Below are positions 7,079 to 15,099 of a DNA stretch of 64,000 nt, in pieces; position 1 is the stretch's first letter, and the number at the start of each line of letters is the position of its first letter. The translations under genes were made by a program, and so were the position numbers. Below the pieces are notes generated by a model. The model did no database searches. It was given only the letters and a program-made list of their open reading frames with translations, and was not told the origin of the DNA. Origin of the DNA: Acidobacteria bacterium Ga0074141 (GTDB taxonomy: Bacteria; Acidobacteriota; Blastocatellia; Pyrinomonadales; Pyrinomonadaceae); NCBI GenBank assembly GCA_001464665.1, contig LNDP01000024.1, forward strand, positions 930,001 through 994,000. The letters are read 5' to 3'.

Positions 7079-8578
7079 ATGGCTATAGGCGGAGAAGGAC
7101 TGGAAGGGATGTTCACGCTCGAATCGGACAAGGGCGGCGTTGTCGAAGAGCCGCCTTTCCGTATGCTCGTGCTCGGCGATTGGATCGGCGACGGCGTGCG
7201 AAAGCCGCTCGGCGAAAGAAGGCCGATCGAGATCGACCGCGATGACTTCGATGACGTGATGAAACGGCTCGGCGTGGCACTCGAGCTTGATTATAACGGC
7301 GAACCGCTTCGACTTGAGTTCAATGAGCTAGATGATTTTCACCCGGACAAGATCTTTCAAAGCGTCCCGATCTTTGAGGAGCTGCGTGATCTCCGCCGGC
7401 GGTTAAAACAGGAGAGCACATTCAATTCTGCAGCCCGCGAGGTACGCTCGATGTTCGGCGGCCCCGAGCGATCAGAGCCCGCACCGGCCACGAGCGAGAG
7501 GGCCGAGGCAGCGGCGGATGATCTTCTGGGGGCGATCCTTGCGAGGCCATCAGGTGGTGCCGCGGTTCCGAAGCCGAAGCCGTCTTCCGACCTCGCACGG
7601 CTTGTCAGCGATCTGGTCCGCCCGCATTTGGTTGAAGTAGATGAAGGCGAGCAGGCGCAGTTGACCGCGGCGGTCGATGCAGCGACCAGCGGGCTAATGC
7701 GCGGGATACTCCACGACAGGCGTTTCCAGGAACTCGAGGCAGCGTGGCGAGGGCTTTTCTTTCTGGTCAGGCGAACTGAGACCTCAACCGATCTGAAGAT
7801 CTTTCTGCTGGACGCGACGAAAGAAGAGCTTGCCGAGGACCTGAAGTCGTCGGAGAACCTCTCGGGGACGACCTATTACAGGCACTTCGTTCGAGAAGCG
7901 GTCGAAGCTCCCGGCGGCGAGCCATTTGCCTTAGCACTTGGCAACTACGCGTTCGATGCGAATGTTGACGATGTCGCAACGCTGATCCGGCTTTCGAAGA
8001 TCTCGGCCGCGGCAAACGCTCCGTTTATTTCGCACACGCGGCCGGATGTTTTTGGCGTGCATTCGCTGGCCGGGCAACCCGATGCCGCTGCCTGGAAGCT
8101 TGCCGAGGATTCGATGGCGTCAAAGCTTTGGCTCGCCCTTCGCGACCAATCCGAGGCTGTCTATCTCGGGATGGTAATGCCGCGTTTTCTGGCAAGGCTC
8201 CCTTACGGCCGGGAAACGGAACCGCTCGATAATTTTAATTTCGAGGAGTTTGACGCAATACCCGAGCACGACGGCTACGTCTGGGCGAACGGATGTTTTG
8301 CTGCAGGCCAGTTGCTGGCGGAGAGCTTTGCCGCCTATCGCTGGGACATGGGGCGGGCACTAAAGCAGGACATCGAAGGCCTGCCCGTCCACGTTTACAA
8401 GGATGGAACGGAAACGGTCTATAAGCCTTGCGGCGAGGTGCTGCTGAACGACAACGCGATGCAAAAACTGATGGACTTCGGCTTTATGCCGCTTGTGACC
8501 TATAAGAACTCGGACCGTGTAAAGCTCGCTCGATTCCACTCGATCGCTGACACCGCACTCAAGGGAATGTGGACGTAG
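7079..8578 (+). CDS. TssB-TssC fusion, orphan type VI-like contractile sheath protein
   Basis: 499 residues. The N-terminal part (about 1-120) has the TssB/VipA pattern: PFRMLVLGDWIGDG, RPIEIDRDDFDDVMKRL and LDDFHPDKIF. A polar Ala/Pro-rich linker (about 125-180) leads to a TssC/VipB-like region with FQELEAAWRGLFFLV, the FALALGNYAFD strand, SHTRPDVFG and PRFLARLPYGRETEPLDNFNFEEF. TssB plus TssC together normally exceed 650 residues, so the TssC half is shortened. GGAGGA at 7068-7073 fixes the start at 7079, not the upstream in-frame ATG at 7034. No other type VI component (TssK, TssF, Hcp, VgrG, ClpV) is in the window. It may be a sheath fragment repurposed under PilZ control or work with genes elsewhere. 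Confidence 0.85.
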   Translation: MAIGGEGLEGMFTLESDKGGVVEEPPFRMLVLGDWIGDGVRKPLGERRPIEIDRDDFDDVMKRLGVALELDYNGEPLRLEFNELDDFHPDKIFQSVPIFEELRDLRRRLKQESTFNSAAREVRSMFGGPERSEPAPATSERAEAAADDLLGAILARPSGGAAVPKPKPSSDLARLVSDLVRPHLVEVDEGEQAQLTAAVDAATSGLMRGILHDRRFQELEAAWRGLFFLVRRTETSTDLKIFLLDATKEELAEDLKSSENLSGTTYYRHFVREAVEAPGGEPFALALGNYAFDANVDDVATLIRLSKISAAANAPFISHTRPDVFGVHSLAGQPDAAAWKLAEDSMASKLWLALRDQSEAVYLGMVMPRFLARLPYGRETEPLDNFNFEEFDAIPEHDGYVWANGCFAAGQLLAESFAAYRWDMGRALKQDIEGLPVHVYKDGTETVYKPCGEVLLNDNAMQKLMDFGFMPLVTYKNSDRVKLARFHSIADTALKGMWT

Positions 8579-8591
8579 GCCGCGATAAAGC

Positions 8592-8619
8592 TTGGAAAGG
8601 GCGTCATTTTTGCTACAAT
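8592..8619 (+). promoter_or_regulatory. Sigma-70-type promoter candidate for mnmG
   Basis: TTGGAA at 8592-8597 and TACAAT at 8614-8619 are separated by 16 bases. The start of transcription would fall near 8626, upstream of the hairpin at 8636-8659 and of mnmG. Confidence 0.5.
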
Positions 8620-8635
8620 CAGGGTTTTGACAAAG

Positions 8636-8659
8636 ATAGCGGGCAGGCCCGCTATTTTT
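8636..8659 (+). terminator. Hairpin with T-tract ahead of mnmG
   Basis: ATAGCGGG and CCCGCTAT form an eight-pair stem with a CAGG loop followed by TTTT. It either terminates the pilZ-tssBC transcript or, given the promoter candidate upstream, lies in the mnmG leader as an attenuator. The mnmG ATG is only 14 bases downstream. Confidence 0.6.
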
Positions 8660-8673
8660 GGCTGTAAAGTACG

Positions 8674-10563
8674 ATGTTCGACGAGACGTTTGATGTCATA
8701 GTAATCGGGGCCGGGCATGCAGGGTGCGAGGCGGCCTCGGCGGCGGCGCGCCTTGGTGCGAAGACCGCCCTTGTGACGATCAATCTCGACCTGATCGGGC
8801 AGATGTCGTGCAATCCCGCCGTTGGGGGGATTGCAAAGGGCCACGTCGTTCGCGAGATCGACGCGCTCGGCGGGATCATGGGACGGGTCATCGACCGGAC
8901 GGGCATTCAGTTTCGCCTTTTGAACCGTTCGCGGGGCCCGGCGGTCCAGTCGCCCAGGGCACAGGCCGACCGCAGCCTTTACCGGACCGAGATGCGGCGG
9001 GTGCTCGAGGCGACGCCAAACCTGCATTTGCGGCAAGGTGTGGTTGTTGATCTAATTGTTGAGAATAATAGAGTTATCGGAATTGAAATGCAGGACACGC
9101 GGCGTTTTGCGGCGAGGTCCGTCGTGGTCGCGACCGGCACTTTCCTGAACGGAACGATCCATACAGGCCGGCAGACCTTTTCGGCAGGACGTGCGGGCGA
9201 GCCGGCTTCGATAGAGCTTGCCGAGTCGCTCCGCCGCCTTGGCTTCCCGGTCGGCAGGCTTAAGACCGGTACGCCGCCGCGGCTTGACGGCCGGACGATA
9301 GACTGGGACGCATTTGAACCGCAGCCACCGGACGAAAAGCCCGTGCCTTTTTCCTTCGCCACCGAACGGATCGAGCAGCCTCAGATCAAATGCTACATCG
9401 GCTACACGAGCGATAAGATTCACCAGGCTATTCGCGATAACCTGCACCATTCGCCGCTTTACTCGGGAAAGATAACCGGCGTCGGGCCGCGGTATTGCCC
9501 CTCGATCGAGGACAAGGTAGTCAAGTTTGCCGACAAAGATCGGCACCAACTCTTTCTCGAACCCGAAGGTCACCACACGAACGAGGTCTACCTGAACGGT
9601 TTCTCTACCTCGCTCCCTTCCGCGCTTCAGCTCGAATTGCTGAGGATGGTCCCCGGATTCGAAGAGGTGCAGATCATCCGTCCGGGCTACGCGATCGAGT
9701 ACGACTTTATCGACCCGCGGGAGATGAAGCCGACGATGGAATCGACGCGGATGGGCGGGCTTTTCCTGGCCGGGCAGATCAACGGGACGACCGGATATGA
9801 AGAAGCGGCTTGCCAGGGGTTGATGGCCGGGATCAATGCGGCATTTGTGGCGGAAGGCCGTAAACCCTTTATTCTGCAACGAGATACGGCCTACATCGGT
9901 GTTTTGGTCGATGACCTGATCCGCCACGGAGTGGACGAGCCCTATCGCCTTTTCACGTCGCGTGCGGAAGCTCGGCTGACGCTTCGCCACGACAATGCGG
10001 ACGCTCGTCTTTCGCCGCTCGGGCGTGAGGCAGGCTTGCTCGGGGACACTGACTGGGAGCGGTTCAACGCGAAACGCGACCGGCTTGCCAGATTACGGAA
10101 TGCACTCGACGGTACCCGGTTCAAGCGGTCGTCGGTCGAATATGCCTCGGTCGCCCAGTTGCTCGGCACAGACCTTGGCGATTCATTCACGATCTCGCAG
10201 CTTGCGATGCGGCAGGGTGTTACGCCCGAACTCATCCATCGTCTTCTCCCCAACGGACTTAGGTCCGAGGTCGGGGAACGCGACCTCGACACCGCTCTAG
10301 CGGATTCGCTTTACTCGGGCTACATCGAGAAGCAGACGGCCGCAACCGAACGGGTGAATCACCACGACGCGCTGAAAGTGCCTGAAGCCTTCAGTTTTGG
10401 AGAGATCAGCGGGCTTTCGAATGAGATGGTTGAGCGGCTCGAGCGGGCACAGCCGCGAAACTTTGCCCAGGTTCGCTCGATCGCCGGATTAACGCCGGCG
10501 GCGCTTTCTACAGTCCTCGTCCACCTAACGGCTGCGCAACCGAAGGGAACTGATCAAAACTGA
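8674..10563 (+). CDS. mnmG: tRNA uridine-5-carboxymethylaminomethyl(34) synthesis enzyme MnmG (GidA)
   Basis: 629 residues, the normal MnmG length. The Rossmann FAD site [10 protein letters not shown] is at residues 12-21, followed by the family signatures [13 protein letters not shown] and [14 protein letters not shown]. The C-terminal helical domain contacts MnmE and tRNA. MnmG with MnmE installs the cmnm5 or nm5 group on U34 of tRNAs reading split codon boxes. It is followed by parA-parB, as in many bacteria where gidA-soj-spo0J lie close to the replication origin (there usually with mnmE and rsmG as well, which are not seen here). Confidence 0.97.
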   Translation: MFDETFDVIVIGAGHAGCEAASAAARLGAKTALVTINLDLIGQMSCNPAVGGIAKGHVVREIDALGGIMGRVIDRTGIQFRLLNRSRGPAVQSPRAQADRSLYRTEMRRVLEATPNLHLRQGVVVDLIVENNRVIGIEMQDTRRFAARSVVVATGTFLNGTIHTGRQTFSAGRAGEPASIELAESLRRLGFPVGRLKTGTPPRLDGRTIDWDAFEPQPPDEKPVPFSFATERIEQPQIKCYIGYTSDKIHQAIRDNLHHSPLYSGKITGVGPRYCPSIEDKVVKFADKDRHQLFLEPEGHHTNEVYLNGFSTSLPSALQLELLRMVPGFEEVQIIRPGYAIEYDFIDPREMKPTMESTRMGGLFLAGQINGTTGYEEAACQGLMAGINAAFVAEGRKPFILQRDTAYIGVLVDDLIRHGVDEPYRLFTSRAEARLTLRHDNADARLSPLGREAGLLGDTDWERFNAKRDRLARLRNALDGTRFKRSSVEYASVAQLLGTDLGDSFTISQLAMRQGVTPELIHRLLPNGLRSEVGERDLDTALADSLYSGYIEKQTAATERVNHHDALKVPEAFSFGEISGLSNEMVERLERAQPRNFAQVRSIAGLTPAALSTVLVHLTAAQPKGTDQN

Positions 10564-10566
10564 GAT

Positions 10567-10582
10567 TGTGGAACGTTCCACA
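10567..10582. promoter_or_regulatory. 16-bp palindrome, parS-like site 1
   Basis: TGTGGAACGTTCCACA is a perfect 16-base palindrome between mnmG and parA. The common parS form TGTTCCACGTGGAACA contains the same heptamers GTGGAAC and GTTCCAC but in the opposite order about the centre. It may be a lineage-specific ParB-binding site or an operator for parAB autoregulation. A second copy follows at a centre-to-centre distance of 32 bases. Confidence 0.55.
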
Positions 10583-10598
10583 CCAAATGGCTAATATT

Positions 10599-10614
10599 TG
10601 TGGAACGTACCACA
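10599..10614. promoter_or_regulatory. 16-bp palindrome, parS-like site 2
   Basis: TGTGGAACGTACCACA repeats the palindrome at 10567 with one changed base. The 32-base spacing equals about three turns of DNA, so both sites face the same side of the helix, as expected for cooperative binding by a dimeric protein such as ParB. It lies 95 bases upstream of the parA start. Confidence 0.55.
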
Positions 10615-10708
10615 TCCGTGGTTTGCTTTGACCCGCGCATAGCCTAGAATCAGTCTACACGAGCTTTTTCTGGCAAAATTCCCGAAAAGTGCTCAATTTT
10701 CGCTAAAA

Positions 10709-11470
10709 ATGGGAAAAATCATAGCGATCGCCAATCAAAAAGGCGGTGTCGGTAAGACCACGACCGCGATAAACCTCGCGGCGGGGTTGGCGCTTGAGGG
10801 CAAAAAGGTGCTGCTCGTTGACGCCGACCCCCAGGGAAATGCGACCTCAGGCGCCGGCATCGAGAAACTCCCGAGCCGCCGTTCGCTCTACGATGCGATG
10901 ATCTCCGGCGATTCTGTACGGGAACTGGTCGTCCCGACCGTGATCGAAAAGCTCTGGGTCTTGCCCTCACACAAGAATCTAGCCGGCATTGAGATAGAAT
11001 TTGCCGATGACAAGAACCGGGCAAATATTCTGAAGGGCCTTCTTGAATCGATCCGAGAGTATTTTCATTACATAATCATCGATTGCCCTCCGTCGCTCGG
11101 TATCCTGACGGTCAACGGCCTGACCGCCGCTGATTCGCTGCTCGTCCCGATCCAGACCGAATATTTCGCGCTCGAGGGCGTTACCGAGCTATTCGAGACG
11201 CTTTCGCGACTCAAGCGGGAGCTAAATCCGGGCCTCAAGATCGAGGGGTTGCTCCTGACGATGTTTGACGAGCGGACGAATCTTTCAACCGCGGTGGCAA
11301 AGGACCTGCGAGATTTCTACGGACCGCAGGTGCTTCGGACGGTGATCCCGCGCAATGTACGGCTCGCCGAGGCTCCGAGCTTTGGGAAACCGATCCTGCT
11401 TTACGACCCGAAGTCGCGAGGCGCCGAGAGCTATTTTCAGTTGACGAAGGAGATAATCGAACATGGCTAG
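10709..11470 (+). CDS. parA: Chromosome partitioning ATPase ParA (Soj)
   Basis: 253 residues, chromosomal ParA/Soj length without the N-terminal DNA-binding arm of plasmid ParA. The deviant Walker A motif KGGVGKTTT is at residues 11-19 with the signature Lys, and DADPQGN and DCPPSLG follow. ParA binds DNA nonspecifically in its ATP form and moves the ParB-parS complex during chromosome segregation. Its stop overlaps the parB start by 8 bases (ATGGCTAG), typical of the coupled pair. Confidence 0.97.
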   Translation: MGKIIAIANQKGGVGKTTTAINLAAGLALEGKKVLLVDADPQGNATSGAGIEKLPSRRSLYDAMISGDSVRELVVPTVIEKLWVLPSHKNLAGIEIEFADDKNRANILKGLLESIREYFHYIIIDCPPSLGILTVNGLTAADSLLVPIQTEYFALEGVTELFETLSRLKRELNPGLKIEGLLLTMFDERTNLSTAVAKDLRDFYGPQVLRTVIPRNVRLAEAPSFGKPILLYDPKSRGAESYFQLTKEIIEHG

Positions 11471-12374
11471 AAAACCGCTAGGCCGCGGACTCAGCGCTCT
11501 GCTCGGTGAACCGGCCGAGAGCCCTGCGGCGGTCATCGAGGCGGCCGAATCGACCGGCACCGTCAAGGAGATCGATGTTTCGCGTATCTCCGGCAACCCT
11601 CAGCAGCCGCGGACCCGTTTTGACGGCAAGGCGCTCGATGAGCTTGCGAGCTCGATAGCGGCAAACGGGATCGTGCAGCCGATCGTCGTCCGGCGTGTCG
11701 GTAATCGATACCAGATCGTTGCCGGCGAGCGGCGTTGGCGGGCGGCTCAGCGTGCGGGCTTGCACAAAGTACCGGTGGTGATCAAGGAGGTCTCCGATGA
11801 CAAGATCCTTGAGATCGCCCTTATCGAAAACATCCAGCGGGAAGAGCTGAACCCCATCGAAGAGGCAAACGCCTTCCGCAAACTCATTGATACGATTGGA
11901 CTTACGCAAGAGGAACTGTCCGGGCGGGTTGGGAAAGAGCGTTCGCTGATCGCCACTTCGATGCGGCTATTGAAGCTGCCGGAAGAGATCCAAAAGCTGA
12001 TCGAAGAAGGCAAGTTAACCGCCGGTCACGGCCGAGCGCTTCTTCTCACAGATGATAAGGCGATCCAAGTGCGGACCGCACGAGCGATCATTGAGAAACA
12101 AATGTCCGTTCGCGAGGCGGAGCGGACGATCAAGCGTGCGGCAGCCGATACAAACATAACTGCTAAAAAGACACAGGTTACTCAAACCAGTGACCCGAAC
12201 GTCCGGCACGCTGAAACGAAACTTATGCGAGCCCTCGCGACGAACGTAAAGATCCGCCAAAGCGGAAAAGGAAACTCGGGCAAGATAGAGATCGAATACT
12301 ACAATGCGGACGACCTTGATCGGCTATATTCACTGCTGATGGGTGAAAAGGATAGGACGGCCGGATCGGTGTAA
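11463..12374 (+). CDS. parB: Chromosome partitioning protein ParB (Spo0J)
   Basis: 303 residues. The conserved opening RKPLGRGLSALL precedes the CTPase/N-terminal domain with the arginine patch GERRWRAA at residues 88-95. The helix-turn-helix region (TQEELSGRVGKERSLIATSM) gives parS binding, and the C-terminal part carries the dimerisation domain. ParB loads at parS, clamps DNA on CTP binding and spreads. The likely target sites are the two palindromes upstream of parA. Confidence 0.97.
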   Translation: MARKPLGRGLSALLGEPAESPAAVIEAAESTGTVKEIDVSRISGNPQQPRTRFDGKALDELASSIAANGIVQPIVVRRVGNRYQIVAGERRWRAAQRAGLHKVPVVIKEVSDDKILEIALIENIQREELNPIEEANAFRKLIDTIGLTQEELSGRVGKERSLIATSMRLLKLPEEIQKLIEEGKLTAGHGRALLLTDDKAIQVRTARAIIEKQMSVREAERTIKRAAADTNITAKKTQVTQTSDPNVRHAETKLMRALATNVKIRQSGKGNSGKIEIEYYNADDLDRLYSLLMGEKDRTAGSV

Positions 12375-12424
12375 TTGTTGCAAGCACTGGGTTTATAAAT
12401 TTCGAAAGGAGGAATGAAGAACCG

Positions 12425-13444
12425 ATGACCAAGCGTTTGACGGAAATGGTTTCCTGTGCGGGTTGAGTGGCCAAACTCGCCCCCGGCGACCTTGCTCAAG
12501 TTTTGAGCAAACTTCCGTTACAACCTACCGAAAATGTGATCGTCGGTTTCGAGAATTCCGACGACGCGGGTGTTTTTCGCCTTTCGGACGACCTTGCGCT
12601 GGTCCAAACGGTCGATTTTTTCACTCCCGTTGCCGATGACCCGGTGATCTACGGCCGCGTGGCAGCGATCAACTCGCTGAACGACGTTTACGCAATGGGC
12701 GGCCGGCCGGTGACGGCACTTTCGGTGGTGTGTTACCCGCAAAAGGGCGATTGGGACGTGCTTGGACAGATTTTGCTCGGCGGGCAGCTGGCGATGAACG
12801 AGGCCGGCGTCGTCGTCATCGGCGGCCACTCGGTAGATGACCAAGAAATGAAGTTCGGCTATGCCGTGACGGGATTTGTGCATCCGGAGAAGGTGATAAC
12901 GAACGCGGGAGCGATGCCGGGCGATGCTCTGATCCTGACCAAATCGATCGGGACCGGTGCGATCAACACGGCTGTCAAACGCGGCGTGGCGAGCCAGGAA
13001 TCGATGGACGCATGCATTCGGGCGATGACCACATCGGCCGCCGAAGCGTCTAAAGCAATGATTGAGATCGGCGCAAATGGCTGCACGGATGTTACCGGGT
13101 TCGGTCTTCTCGGCCATGCGTTCGAGATGGCAAAGGCAAGCCGCGTTACGTTTACGCTAGAGTCCGCCGCTGTGCCGCTGCTTCCGGAAACGCTGGAGCT
13201 GATCGAGCAGGGAATGCTGACCCGCGGCGACCGCAACAATCGCGTTTATGTAGGTGATACAATCAAGTTTGATGCGTCGGTTTCGGGCGTAATGCAGAGT
13301 GCACTTTTTGACCCGCAAACTGCGGGCGGATTGCTGATCAGCCTCCCGGCCGAGCGGGCGGAAGAATATATTGCCTCCGTTGCGGGCTCGCATGTTATTG
13401 GAAGAGTCGGGCCGTTTGGCGGCAAGCTGATCGAGGTAGTTTAG
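12425..13444 (+). CDS. selD: Selenide, water dikinase SelD, selenoprotein with in-frame UGA
   Basis: SelD makes selenophosphate from selenide and ATP for selenocysteine and selenouridine synthesis. The apparent ORF begins with GTG at 12467, but the same frame continues upstream through TGA at 12464-12466 to ATG at 12425, which has AGGAGG at 12407-12412. Reading the UGA as selenocysteine gives M-T-K-R-L-T-E-M-V-S-C-A-G-U-V-A-K-L, placing Sec at residue 14, where other SelD proteins have the catalytic Cys or Sec in a C-x-x-C/U motif. The full product is 339 residues, the family length. Downstream motifs include VQTVDFFTP and the Gly-rich GGHSVDDQE. A SECIS-like hairpin lies at 12492-12510. The organism therefore probably makes selenoproteins. 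Confidence 0.92.
12492..12510 (+). promoter_or_regulatory. Bacterial SECIS-like hairpin in selD
   Basis: TTGCTCAA and TTGAGCAA form a perfect eight-pair stem with loop GTT. The loop begins 33 bases after the UGA and its first base is G, which fits what is known of bacterial SECIS elements (16-37 bases to the apical loop, G among the first two loop bases). A shorter alternative, GAGT-GGCCAA-ACTC, overlaps the UGA itself. Confidence 0.55.
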
Positions 13445-13456
13445 CCGGAGTTTTTT

Positions 13457-13870
13457 GTGCTGTTGTTCATTTTCCAGTCCATCGGAACACAGGAACTTAT
13501 CCTCATCGGGCTCGTCGCGCTCATTTTTTTGGGGCCGCGGAAGTTACCAGAGTATGCCCGCAAGATCGGGAAAATGATGGCCGATCTTCGCAATACGGCG
13601 GGCGAATTCCGCTCGACCTGGGAACGCGAGGTTGACCTTGAGAGCGAGGTGAAGGCGTTTGACCTCGACGCGATCGAGAGCGAAGCTACCGCCAAAAAGA
13701 GCGAGCCGCGGATCGCTCCGGCTCGCGAGGTAAATGCCATTGAGGCTCCGGCAATAAGAGAGGTTGACGCGAGTTCCTTTCACCCAGAGACTCAGCCCGA
13801 AGAAGTTCCGGCCGAACCCGCCGAAGACGTAGACGACGCGAACGAGCTCGACAAACGAAACTGGCTCTGA
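13457..13870 (+). CDS. tatB: Sec-independent translocase TatA/TatB-family protein
   Basis: 137 residues. A single N-terminal membrane helix with the TatA/B hinge FLGPRKLPEYARKIGK is followed by an amphipathic helix and a long acidic tail rich in Glu, Pro and Ala. The length and the GPRKLPE motif fit TatB better than a short TatA, although some lineages use one protein for both roles. The start is GTG at 13457, 12 bases after selD. tatC follows 25 bases later, so selD-tatB-tatC may be one transcript. Confidence 0.88.
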   Translation: MLLFIFQSIGTQELILIGLVALIFLGPRKLPEYARKIGKMMADLRNTAGEFRSTWEREVDLESEVKAFDLDAIESEATAKKSEPRIAPAREVNAIEAPAIREVDASSFHPETQPEEVPAEPAEDVDDANELDKRNWL

Positions 13871-13895
13871 ACCGCCCGTTTAGAACACCCAATAG

Positions 13896-14954
13896 ATGAA
13901 GCAGATCGAGAACAGAATGAATGGGCCGGCGCACGAGATGTCGTTCTTGGACCATCTCGATGAGCTCCGGAAGCGTATCGTCCGTTCGGTCGTTTTTATC
14001 ATCTTCGCATTCATCTTCTGCTTCGTCTTTGCCGACAATATCTATGATTTTCTGAGTGTGCCGATCCGCAAGGCGCTCTCCGAGGCCGAGCGGCGTGAGC
14101 TGCCGGTCGAGGGGAGAACGGGCGAGGAACGAATACTTCCGCTTTCTTCTTTGAAGCCGGGAGATAGCGGCCGCTACGTTTTTGACCGCGCCACGACCCT
14201 CGGAGCAAGCGTTGTCCAACCCGGGACTTCCGTAAGGGCTGTGGTCGGGCAGAATGCGGAAGGCAAGATCGGGCTTTTCACCGACGAGCCGATCTATACG
14301 ATCAACGCTGTCATTCCCGCGGGCGTCCTGCTGCCGGTCGATCTCGCTCCGGATGCGGTGTCGGAAACCGCGGCAGATGAGCGGATGATCGTGACGACCG
14401 CCCAGGAGCCCTTTACTCTTTACGTAACGGTTTCGCTCTATGCGGCCATTGCTCTTTCGGTACCGTTTCTGCTCTTGCAGATCTGGGGGTTTATCTCGCC
14501 CGCGCTTTATCAGCACGAAAAGTCTTACGTTACGCCGTTCATCTTGCTTTCTTCCGTATCGTTTGTAGGCGGAGCTGCGTTTGCTTACTACATACTCTTC
14601 CCCCCGGCCGCGAGGTATTTGCTTGGGCTCGGGTCGGACTTCAGGCTGCTGCTTAGGGCGACTGACTATTTCGATCTGATCACGCTGATAATGCTCGCGA
14701 TGGGCGTTATCTTTCAGATGCCGGCCATTGCCTACGTTCTTGCCCGCATCGGGCTCATCACGCCGCAACTTATGCTGAAAAGCTGGAAGATCGCATTGGT
14801 CGTAATCCTGATCGTCGCTGCCGTTATTTCGCCGACCGGCGATGCTGTAAACTTGATGCTTTTCGCCTCGCCGATGATAGCTCTTTACGTCTTTTCCATC
14901 TTTATTGCGTGGGCATTTGGCAAAGAGCGGCAACACGAAAACCCAGTTGCGTGA
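13896..14954 (+). CDS. tatC: Twin-arginine translocase subunit TatC with enlarged first periplasmic loop
   Basis: 352 residues, about 100 longer than usual TatC. The N-terminal signature MSFLDHLDELRKRI (from residue 15) and first helix are normal, then about residues 62-166 form an inserted, mostly soluble segment before the conserved EPFTLYVTVSLYAAIALSVPF region. The remaining five helices and the motif SPALYQHEK are intact. TatC is the receptor for twin-arginine signal peptides. Several products of this window (FAD oxidoreductase, PhoX, SGNH hydrolase) carry such signals. Confidence 0.95.
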   Translation: MKQIENRMNGPAHEMSFLDHLDELRKRIVRSVVFIIFAFIFCFVFADNIYDFLSVPIRKALSEAERRELPVEGRTGEERILPLSSLKPGDSGRYVFDRATTLGASVVQPGTSVRAVVGQNAEGKIGLFTDEPIYTINAVIPAGVLLPVDLAPDAVSETAADERMIVTTAQEPFTLYVTVSLYAAIALSVPFLLLQIWGFISPALYQHEKSYVTPFILLSSVSFVGGAAFAYYILFPPAARYLLGLGSDFRLLLRATDYFDLITLIMLAMGVIFQMPAIAYVLARIGLITPQLMLKSWKIALVVILIVAAVISPTGDAVNLMLFASPMIALYVFSIFIAWAFGKERQHENPVA

Positions 14955-14997
14955 TCCACCACAGCAGCAAGCAACCCAAAATGGGGCTTTGTGCATC

Positions 14998-15026
14998 TTG
15001 AACAAGCGGGGATAACTGTCTAAAAT
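14998..15026 (+). promoter_or_regulatory. Sigma-70 promoter of GWxTD gene
   Basis: TTGAAC at 14998-15003 and TAAAAT at 15021-15026 are separated by 17 bases, close to the vegetative consensus. The predicted start site is about 65 bases upstream of the ATG at 15100. Confidence 0.6.
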
Positions 15027-15099
15027 CTAGAGTAGGGAAATTTACCCATTTCTTCCGGTTACCTGTGCGTCTTTCGCCTGAAGTTTAGGAGCAGTTTTT

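Noticed and set aside
6766-8578. Complete type VI secretion locus
   Set aside because: Only the sheath-like fusion is present; flanking genes are PilZ and mnmG, so a full system is not supported here.
12467-13444. SelD starting at GTG 12467
   Set aside because: The frame is open upstream through the TGA with a normal Shine-Dalgarno and the expected CAGU motif, so the GTG is taken as an internal codon.
13686-15005. 439-codon open frame on the minus strand
   Set aside because: It lies opposite tatB-tatC and is rich in Arg, Asp and Gly, as antisense frames of GC-biased genes are. The tatC frame has clear homology; this one has none.
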